A DNA stretch of 34,683 nt from contig JASJCJ010000092.1 in the NCBI GenBank assembly GCA_030066045.1, positions 1-34,683 on the forward strand, in the 5' to 3' direction. Source of the stretch: Calothrix sp. MO_167.B12. GTDB lineage: Bacteria > Cyanobacteriota > Cyanobacteriia > Cyanobacteriales > Nostocaceae. Under the pieces are notes generated by a model. That model worked only from the letters and a program-made list of their open reading frames with translations, ran no database searches and was not told the DNA's origin. This document shows positions 16,941 to 22,640 of this stretch, piece by piece; positions within the stretch are counted from its first letter, which is position 1, and every line of letters begins with the position of its first letter. The position numbers and the translations under genes were made by a program.

Positions 16941-17318
16941 ATGATGGCTTTGTCTCAAACATCTAATTTAGGCAATACCTACTCCTTGTTAACGATCAAA
17001 AGCTTTTTGATTTGGACTTTCACATTGGCAGTATGCCTATTGGTTGTCGGTTTTCCTTTAGTTGTTTTGATGGCTACGGTCGGATGCCTGTTGACGGTTA
17101 TTTTACAATCTGTAATGCCGATGAGTGCTGTTTTGTTGGTGGCGGGTGGTTTAATATCATTTAATGTCTTAGCTGTGGTTGTTGGAGCAGGAGTTTTGAC
17201 TGCGAAAGGAATTCATCCCAAGGAAGTCAAGTGGTTAAGCTGGCTACATGGAGAGTCAGAAGAAATGCAAGCAACCGTTTATGCAGCTTGTCCTTTAACC
17301 TGTAATATAGATTTATAA
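16941..17318 (+). CDS. Small hydrophobic membrane protein of unknown function
   Basis: A 125-residue protein with a short polar N terminus, three or four membrane segments (about residues 22-45, 46-62, 63-95) and a polar C-terminal tail with ACPLTCNI. I do not recognise a family. The ribosome-binding site GGGAGGA (16929-16935) supports ATG 16941 or 16944, and a clear terminator hairpin follows, so it appears to be a real single-gene unit. It stands alone between repeat-rich spacers. Confidence 0.6.
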   Translation: MMALSQTSNLGNTYSLLTIKSFLIWTFTLAVCLLVVGFPLVVLMATVGCLLTVILQSVMPMSAVLLVAGGLISFNVLAVVVGAGVLTAKGIHPKEVKWLSWLHGESEEMQATVYAACPLTCNIDL

Positions 17319-17352
17319 AAATTTATACTAAATTCGACAAACAGCGCATCCG

Positions 17353-17373
17353 CCCGGTAAATCCGGGTTTTTT
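17353..17373 (+). terminator. Rho-independent terminator
   Basis: CCCGG-TAAAT-CCGGG followed by TTTTTTC, 35 bp after the stop of the small membrane protein. Confidence 0.75.
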
Positions 17374-17715
17374 CATGGTTATAAATAGGTCATAAGATCA
17401 TACGCATTTACATTGTATATCTATATTTGTATTAGCTTGGACTGCCTCCTGCCTTGCTGCTGTGAATTTTGAATGCTACGGCAGCTTACAGCAAAATATA
17501 AATTATATTGGTGGTTTTATGTAATTTATGTACCATATAATACAAAAAAGATGAATTTAACTTTTCGTAATATTGTGTTTGGGAAACTCCAAAAAATAAA
17601 TTACCCAATTTTTATCACCAAAATTACTTGCTCTCCCTCTGCTCCTCAATTGCTTGACTTCTTTACATTTATAACCCTATAGGTAATCGTGAAAAAAATA
17701 TCGTCTACCTCATGA

Positions 17716-17892
17716 AGCCCATGTCTGGGTTAAGTATGACGGCAACGTTGTCATTTCAGTTATCAGTTAGCCTCCTACGAAGGAGCTGCGCTAACAGTTT
17801 CCCCATCGATGAATCGAGGGGCTTGAGGATAAGGAAAACATTTTTGACTCTCCACGGATGAATCCACACGGCTTGATGAGAGTCTATTTTTT
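17716..17892 (+). ncRNA. Candidate structured RNA: five consecutive stem-loops ending in a T-run
   Basis: Within 175 bp there are: AGCCCA-tgtc-TGGGTT (17717-17732); ATGAC...GTCAT (17736-17754); a bulged stem GTTAGC-CTCCT-acga-AGGAG-ctgc-GCTAAC (17766-17795); CCCC-a-TCGAT-ga-ATCGA-GGGG (17801-17821); and GACTCTC (17846-17852) pairing with GAGAGTC (17878-17884), followed by TATTTTTT. No convincing protein frame covers it. It could be a small RNA, the leader of the hydroxylase gene 60 bp downstream, or a decayed IS200/IS605-type end. I do not recognise a named family. Confidence 0.4.
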
Positions 17893-17949
17893 GGTCATGG
17901 GAAATTTAGCCAACCTACGAAGTTTTACACCCCTAACTGTATTGGAGCT

Positions 17950-18945
17950 ATGAAACGCAAGCACCGATTTTTGGCAACGAGGTGGCTAATTAGCCAATTA
18001 TTCGTTATCGCAGGAATAGCAATACTGGTGGTGCTGTCTGCCATCCGGTATGCTCCTGGGATCTTTGAGACTATTGTAGCTATGTCCCAGGATGGATATA
18101 TTGCTAAAGCCATCTGGAATACCTGCCGTGAGTTGGTAAAGGATGTGGTTTTTAATCCTGTACTTTATCTCATGGTTTTAGCTATTTTAGTGCTAGAGCT
18201 ATGGATGCCAGCCAACAAAAAGCAAAAAGTTTTTTCTCCCGGATTCGGGCAAGATTTTATCTGGTTTATCGGTGATTTCTTTCTCAAGGCTTTGTTACTT
18301 ATTCCCTTTGTCATGCTATTGAGGGGATTGCACAGTCAATTTTTGAGTCAGTTCTCGATAAATTTGCCGAGTTTACTCCATTTGCCGAAGTTGGTTACCT
18401 TAACACTTGCCATTCTCATTACCGACTTTGGGGCATGGCTGGCTCATGTTTTGCAGCATAAAATTCCTTTTTTGTGGCGGTTTCATGCAATCCACCACTC
18501 CCAGTGTGAGATGAATTTGTTTACTGATGCCCGATTTCACTTTGGGGATGCATTGATTGGATATCCATTACAGATTTTTCCACTTTATTGGTTACTGATT
18601 CCATTACCACAGGGGATTTACTACATCTTTTTTAGAACCTGGTATCCCCGCTTGTACCATGCCAATTTAAGAACAAATTTTGGATTTTTGAGATATGTAC
18701 TAGTAACTCCCCAATCCCATCGTATTCACCATTCCATAGAGGTAAGACATTTTGACAAGAACTTTGGCATTGTTTTCAGCATTTGGGATTATATTTTTGG
18801 CACTCAGCATAGGGATTTTCACGAATATCCTGATACTGGTATTCATGACCAAAACTTTCCGACAGAAAACGGTTTAAGTTTTTGGTGTTTGCCTAAAAAC
18901 TATGTAAGTCAGCTTTTGTATCCCTTTCGCTTAAGCAGAGATTGA
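17950..18945 (+). CDS. Sterol desaturase / fatty acid hydroxylase family membrane di-iron protein
   Basis: A 331-residue integral membrane protein. Membrane segments lie near residues 13-33, 70-87, 105-126 and 147-165, and the eight-histidine di-iron pattern is present: H166-x3-H170, H179-x2-H182-H183, and H257-x2-H260-H261, with further His residues nearby. This family hydroxylates or desaturates lipids using O2. The substrate is unknown; hopanoids, carotenoids or fatty acids are all possible in cyanobacteria. ATG 17950 is preceded by GGAG at 17943-17946. There is no clear functional tie to the peptide genes that follow, though a lipid tailoring role cannot be excluded. Confidence 0.87.
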   Translation: MKRKHRFLATRWLISQLFVIAGIAILVVLSAIRYAPGIFETIVAMSQDGYIAKAIWNTCRELVKDVVFNPVLYLMVLAILVLELWMPANKKQKVFSPGFGQDFIWFIGDFFLKALLLIPFVMLLRGLHSQFLSQFSINLPSLLHLPKLVTLTLAILITDFGAWLAHVLQHKIPFLWRFHAIHHSQCEMNLFTDARFHFGDALIGYPLQIFPLYWLLIPLPQGIYYIFFRTWYPRLYHANLRTNFGFLRYVLVTPQSHRIHHSIEVRHFDKNFGIVFSIWDYIFGTQHRDFHEYPDTGIHDQNFPTENGLSFWCLPKNYVSQLLYPFRLSRD

Positions 18946-19087
18946 GTTGAGAGTTTGCAGTTGATTTGTTGATTTATTACCCTCCTCTCTTCAACATATC
19001 TATTTATTATTATATTTTCTTATTATTTAAGCTATTTATTGCCTATCAATTAAATAGTATCCAACAACTCTAAAAAGGAGATTTTCA

Positions 19088-19249
19088 ATGAAATCAAAAT
19101 TGACTGAAAAACGGGTTTACAAAAAGCCCAGTCTCAACACCTATGGAAGCGTCAAACAACTGACTCAAGGAACACTATTACCACCACCAGTCGGTAGTGA
19201 CGGAGATGCGGTAAGGGCGGATGTTTACAGGGTGGGCAATGTTTCCTAG
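19088..19249 (+). CDS. Lasso-leader peptide precursor, tandem copy 1
   Basis: Encodes 53 residues, starting at ATG 19088 with AGGAG at 19076-19080. The leader pattern Y11-x2-P14-x-L16-x3-G20-x5-T26 has exactly the spacing of the precursor at 11085. Cutting after Q27 gives a 26-residue core beginning GTLLPPPVGSD and ending VGNVS. The first acidic residue is D38, core position 11, outside the usual ring positions 7-9. If T29 rather than T26 served as the -2 Thr, L31 would be residue 1 and D38 residue 8. The C-terminal Ser fits the paeninodin-type phosphorylation site. A cyclase is not encoded nearby, so processing by the upstream enzymes is inferred. Confidence 0.85.
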   Translation: MKSKLTEKRVYKKPSLNTYGSVKQLTQGTLLPPPVGSDGDAVRADVYRVGNVS

Positions 19250-19305
19250 ACGATAGGCAAAAAACTTCACTTTAACAGGGGGTAGGCTAGACTCGGTAAC
19301 AGATC

Positions 19306-19328
19306 CCCGACTTCTTTAAGAAGTCGGG
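19306..19328 (+). terminator. Strong hairpin after tandem precursor copy 1
   Basis: CCCGACTTCTT-T-AAGAAGTCGGG, a perfect 11-bp-arm palindrome 57 bp after the stop. There is no T-run, so it may be an RNA-stabilising or attenuating hairpin rather than a true terminator. The right arm is damaged in the copies at 19605 and 19902. The same motif recurs at 31630. Confidence 0.5.
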
Positions 19329-19384
19329 AAGCACTCACACCCGCGACTCCTCAAAATAAATCGGACAAAACACGGAGATTTTCA

Positions 19385-19555
19385 ATGAAATCAAAATTGA
19401 CTGAAAAACGGGTTTACAAAAAGCCCAGTCTCAATATCCATGGAAACGTCAAACAACTGACTCAAGGAACAGCATCAGTACCACCAGTCGGTAGTGACAT
19501 ATGTTCACTTGATTCTTTGTCACTGAGTGATTGGCTAGATCAATGTGGACGATAG
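19385..19555 (+). CDS. Lasso-leader peptide precursor, tandem copy 2 (divergent core with two Cys)
   Basis: Encodes 56 residues. The leader is identical to that of copy 3 and carries Y11, P14, L16, G20 and T26. After Q27 the core begins GTASVPPVGSD, then departs completely from the other two copies: it contains C40 and C54, several acidic and Ser residues, and ends DQCGR. It lacks a C-terminal Ser, so the kinase site of its sisters is missing. The two Cys could form a disulfide. Its reading frame runs through DNA that aligns with the stop codon of copy 1 and ends a few bases later. The ribosome-binding site is CGGAG. Confidence 0.82.
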   Translation: MKSKLTEKRVYKKPSLNIHGNVKQLTQGTASVPPVGSDICSLDSLSLSDWLDQCGR

Positions 19556-19683
19556 GCAAAACACTTCACTTTCACAGGGGGTAGGCTAGACTCGGTAACA
19601 GATCCCCGACTTCTTTAAGAAGTCAAGGATCGCTCACACCCGCGACTTCTCAAAATAAATCGGACAAAACACGGAGATTTTCA

Positions 19684-19845
19684 ATGAAATCAAAATTGAC
19701 TGAAAAACGGGTTTACAAAAAGCCCAGTCTCAATATCCATGGAAACGTCAAACAACTGACTCAAGGAACACCATCATTACCACCAGTCGGTAGTGACGGA
19801 TATGAGGTATCGATGGATGTTTACATGATGGGCAATGTTTCCTAG
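19684..19845 (+). CDS. Lasso-leader peptide precursor, tandem copy 3
   Basis: Encodes 53 residues. Leader as in copy 2 with the Y-x2-P-x-L-x3-G-x5-T pattern at residues 11-26. The core after Q27 begins GTPSLPPVGSD and ends DVYMMGNVS, sharing DVY-x2-GNVS with copy 1 but differing at many codons between, nearly all of them amino-acid changing. D38 is core position 11 and E41 position 14. The C-terminal Ser suits phosphorylation by the kinase encoded 180 bp downstream. Confidence 0.85.
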   Translation: MKSKLTEKRVYKKPSLNIHGNVKQLTQGTPSLPPVGSDGYEVSMDVYMMGNVS

Positions 19846-20024
19846 ACAATAGGCAAAAAACTTCACTTTTACAGGAGGTAGGCTAGACTCGGTAACAAAT
19901 CCCCGACTTCTTTAAGAAGTAGGGGATCGCTCACACCCGCGACTCCTCAAAGAGCAGGGGGTGTTCTGCCTGCCCTTTTCCTGTTTCCCAAATGGGAAAT
20001 TCTCTATTCATACCAATCGCGCCC

Positions 20025-20996
20025 ATGTATTTTTATCAAGCTTACAGTCTCAATATTCGTTCAGACTTTTCTCTACCAGAACTACCGAGCAGCAATTCTG
20101 GTTCCGATCTCTATATCCAGCAAGGACAGGTTGACCTTCCTGCCATGGAGGGCAGCAATATTCCGCGCCAGGGCATTGAGGCCATGTTTGGGGGCACAGT
20201 GGCAGAAGCGTATTTATACTGGCCAGGAGTCGCAAAGTTTATGGCAACGGGCGGTAATCGCCTCATTGTTGAGCCAACGGCGACAGCTATCGAACGTCAG
20301 GTGTTGAGTCTGTATATTCTCAGCGAGGCTCTGGGGCTAATCCTACATCAACGCAATCTCCTACTGATCCATGCCAGTGCCATTCTTGTTGACGACCAGG
20401 TAATTATTTTTGCTGGGTATCCTGGAGCAGGCAAATCCACCACTGCTGCCGCTTTTGCCCAAGTAGGCTACCCAGTGCTCTCTGATGATATGGTAGCTAT
20501 TGATGTCACCCCTGAGCATGGTGTCGTGGTTCTTCCTGCCTTTCCCCAGGTAAAAATTTGGCCTGCTTCCATTGAGGGTCTTGGCTACGACAGTACTAAC
20601 CTAGACCGTCTGTTTCCCTCATCCCCTAAGCGGGTAATTCGCCAGTTTGATAATTTTCCCACCCAAGCGATACCCCTCTCTCATATCTTCTTTTTAGAAA
20701 AAGGCAGCGAGTTTAGCTTCACCCCCATGACAAATCCCGAGGCGATTTTGACAATTACGAAATTCTTTTCTTGCCCTAATGACCTGTTGCAAGGTCAAGC
20801 CCTAGCTCGCCACTTCCAGCAATGTATTCAGATACTCAAACAAGTGGGTATCGGGGCTTTGGTACGACCCGATAGTTTTCAACAGTTACACAATTTTGTA
20901 GACGAAATTAAACCCTTTTTAGCCCGGTGTCACCATGCCCATCAGCCCGATTCTCCCTTGCAGGTAGCCACCCATGCGGCGAAAATAGAAGGTTAG
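20025..20996 (+). CDS. HPr-kinase-like peptide kinase, copy 2
   Basis: A 323-residue paralogue of the kinase at 11520. It shows IHAS (H116), the P-loop G131-YPGAGK-ST, SDD at 153-155 and a FPQVKIWP block, again without the C-terminal HPr kinase/phosphorylase signature. It directly follows the three tandem precursors, two of which end in Ser, so it is the best candidate to phosphorylate them. The start at ATG 20025 is favoured because the MY-x2-AYSL-x-I opening matches copy 1; an in-frame ATG at 19992 would add 11 residues and sits in a TTTCCCAAATGGGAAA palindrome. Neither start has a clear ribosome-binding site. The gene stands apart from the cyclase and peptidase genes. Confidence 0.83.
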   Translation: MYFYQAYSLNIRSDFSLPELPSSNSGSDLYIQQGQVDLPAMEGSNIPRQGIEAMFGGTVAEAYLYWPGVAKFMATGGNRLIVEPTATAIERQVLSLYILSEALGLILHQRNLLLIHASAILVDDQVIIFAGYPGAGKSTTAAAFAQVGYPVLSDDMVAIDVTPEHGVVVLPAFPQVKIWPASIEGLGYDSTNLDRLFPSSPKRVIRQFDNFPTQAIPLSHIFFLEKGSEFSFTPMTNPEAILTITKFFSCPNDLLQGQALARHFQQCIQILKQVGIGALVRPDSFQQLHNFVDEIKPFLARCHHAHQPDSPLQVATHAAKIEG

Positions 20997-21262
20997 TGTC
21001 ATCAGGTGCTGCCTTGTAAAGTTTTGTAAAAATTACCCATTTTTTAGGCTTAATTGGCATTTATCCGAGAATATTAGTAACAAGTTAAGCCTGTATCGCA
21101 ATTGTCAAGGGAATCTTAGAATATGCTTGAAAGAAAAATTGCTCAGAAATTAGATGTTTGTTAGGGAATGGTACAACATATAGGATTTTACTATCAAACA
21201 TTGACTATTGGCTGTTTCAGGTTACTATTAACCATTGACTACTGACAAATGACCTATTACTA

Positions 21263-22375
21263 ATGACTAACCAAAAACGAGTTTACATTATTTTGGGCAC
21301 TCGTCCGGAAGCAATTAAATTAGCTCCGGTGATTGAGGTGTTTCAAAGCTTTTCTGGTTTAGAGACACAGGTCATTTTAACGGGACAGCATCGGGAAATG
21401 GTAGAGCAGGTGATGCAACTGTTTAACCTGAGTAGCGATCGCAATTTGGAAATTATGCAGCATGGGCAATCTTTGAGTGATATTACTTGCCGGAGTTTGC
21501 AGGGTTTGGAAAAGTTATTTCAAGAAAAGCAACCTTCTTTAGTGATTGTTCAAGGAGATACTACTACCGCATTTGCTGCGGCTTTGGCTGCCTTTTATCA
21601 TAAAATACCCGTGGGTCATGTGGAAGCGGGTTTAAGAACCGATAATTTATTTAATCCTTTTCCAGAGGAAGCTAATCGACGGTTAATTTCCCAATTGACT
21701 CAGTTACATTTCGCACCAACTCCTCTAGCGGTGGATAACTTGAAGGCATCAGGGGTATTGGGGGAAATTCATCTGACGGGGAACACCGTCATTGATGCTT
21801 TACTAAAAGTTGCAGCCAAAGAACCAGCTTGTAATGTTCCGGGTTTAGAGTGGGATCAATATCGTGTTTTGTTAGCAACGGTTCATCGGCGAGAGAATTG
21901 GGGAGAGCCACTACAAGGAATTGCGGCAGGGTTTTTACAGATATTAGACAAATTCCCGGATACTGCCTTGTTGCTGCCCCTACACCGCAATCCTACGGTC
22001 AGAGAGCCATTGCAAGCATTACTGGGCGACCATCCCCGAATTTTTCTCACAGAACCCTTAGATTATGGCGAATTAGTAGGAGCGATCGCGCGATCGTATC
22101 TTTTATTAACAGACTCTGGTGGTTTGCAGGAGGAAGCGCCCAGTTTGGGTAAACCAGTGTTAGTTTTACGAAAAACAACAGAAAGACCAGAAGCGGTAGC
22201 TGCTGGTACAGCCAAGTTAGTGGGAACTGAACCAGGGCAAATAGTTGCTACTACGGCTCAGTTACTGAGTGATCCAACAGCTTATCAAGCAATGGCAAAT
22301 GCCATTAATCCCTTTGGTGATGGTCATGCAGCAGAAAGAATATTACAAATTGTGCAAGAGTATTTACGGATCTAA
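21263..22375 (+). CDS. wecB: UDP-N-acetylglucosamine 2-epimerase (non-hydrolysing)
   Basis: Interconverts UDP-GlcNAc and UDP-ManNAc in the cytosol. The 370-residue product has the family blocks LGTRPEAIKLAPVI near the N terminus, TGQHREM, VQGDTTTAFAAALAA, GHVEAGLRT, PFPEEANRRLI, TVHRRENWG, and LTDSGGLQEEAPSLGKPVLVLR with ERPEA near the C terminus, and is of normal length. UDP-ManNAc is a donor used by WecG/TagA-type transferases such as the one cut by the left window edge, so the two could serve the same polymer. ATG 21263 follows a 266-bp spacer in which no gene is seen. Confidence 0.92.
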   Translation: MTNQKRVYIILGTRPEAIKLAPVIEVFQSFSGLETQVILTGQHREMVEQVMQLFNLSSDRNLEIMQHGQSLSDITCRSLQGLEKLFQEKQPSLVIVQGDTTTAFAAALAAFYHKIPVGHVEAGLRTDNLFNPFPEEANRRLISQLTQLHFAPTPLAVDNLKASGVLGEIHLTGNTVIDALLKVAAKEPACNVPGLEWDQYRVLLATVHRRENWGEPLQGIAAGFLQILDKFPDTALLLPLHRNPTVREPLQALLGDHPRIFLTEPLDYGELVGAIARSYLLLTDSGGLQEEAPSLGKPVLVLRKTTERPEAVAAGTAKLVGTEPGQIVATTAQLLSDPTAYQAMANAINPFGDGHAAERILQIVQEYLRI

Positions 22376-22402
22376 TTAGGAGTTAGGAGTTAGAAATTAG
22401 GA
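22375..22402 (+). repeat. Heptanucleotide tandem repeat (STRR), short array
   Basis: Units ATTAGGA, GTTAGGA, GTTAGAA and ATTAGGA in a row, overlapping the last base of the wecB stop codon. Typical cyanobacterial short tandem repeat. Confidence 0.7.
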
Positions 22403-22560
22403 GTTGTTGGGGCGCGGTGCAAGCCTTGCGCCATAGAGGAGTTTGAAGTTTAACCACGTTCGGTAAGCGCGAGAATTATTTATGGCTAGCAAAATCTATA
22501 GCACTACGCCTGACGGGGCGCGGATATTTCTAAATCCAGCAAACCCTTTGACAGCCTGCT

Positions 22561-22602
22561 GTTAAGAGTTAAGAGTTAATAGTTAATAGTTAATAGTTAA
22601 GA
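22561..22602 (+). repeat. Heptanucleotide tandem repeat (STRR), six units
   Basis: Six 7-bp units of the form GTTAAGA or GTTAATA in the convergent spacer between wecB and the histidine kinase. The array is a marker of heterocystous or related filamentous cyanobacteria. Confidence 0.85.
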
Positions 22603-22640
22603 GTTCCCTAGCGTGTAGCGCTATAAAATCTAAAATTGCA

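Larger units (their letters stand above)
19077..19951 (+). repeat. Tandem triplication of a ~297-bp precursor-gene unit
   Basis: Three direct units begin at 19077, 19374 and 19673 (spacings 297 and 299). Each starts GGAGATTTTCAATG and contains a small gene, its 3' segment GATAGGCAAAA-x-ACTTCACTTT or close to it, a GTAGGCTAGACTCGGTAACA block, a CCCGACTTCTTTAAGAAGT hairpin and CACCCGCGACT-x-CTCAAA. The leader-coding and 3' segments are nearly identical, while the core-coding parts differ. The third unit ends just before kinase copy 2. Confidence 0.92.

Noticed and set aside
17473-17682. 69-codon open frame in the spacer after the small membrane protein
   Set aside because: No ribosome-binding site, AT-rich composition and no recognisable protein features.
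19385-19555. Lanthipeptide or sactipeptide precursor because of two Cys and several Ser
   Set aside because: No LanM, LanB/C or radical SAM gene is in the window, and the leader is of lasso type.
19077-19951. CRISPR-like array because of three near-identical units
   Set aside because: Units are ~297 bp, each carries a ribosome-binding site and an open precursor frame, and there are no short repeats with unique spacers and no cas genes.
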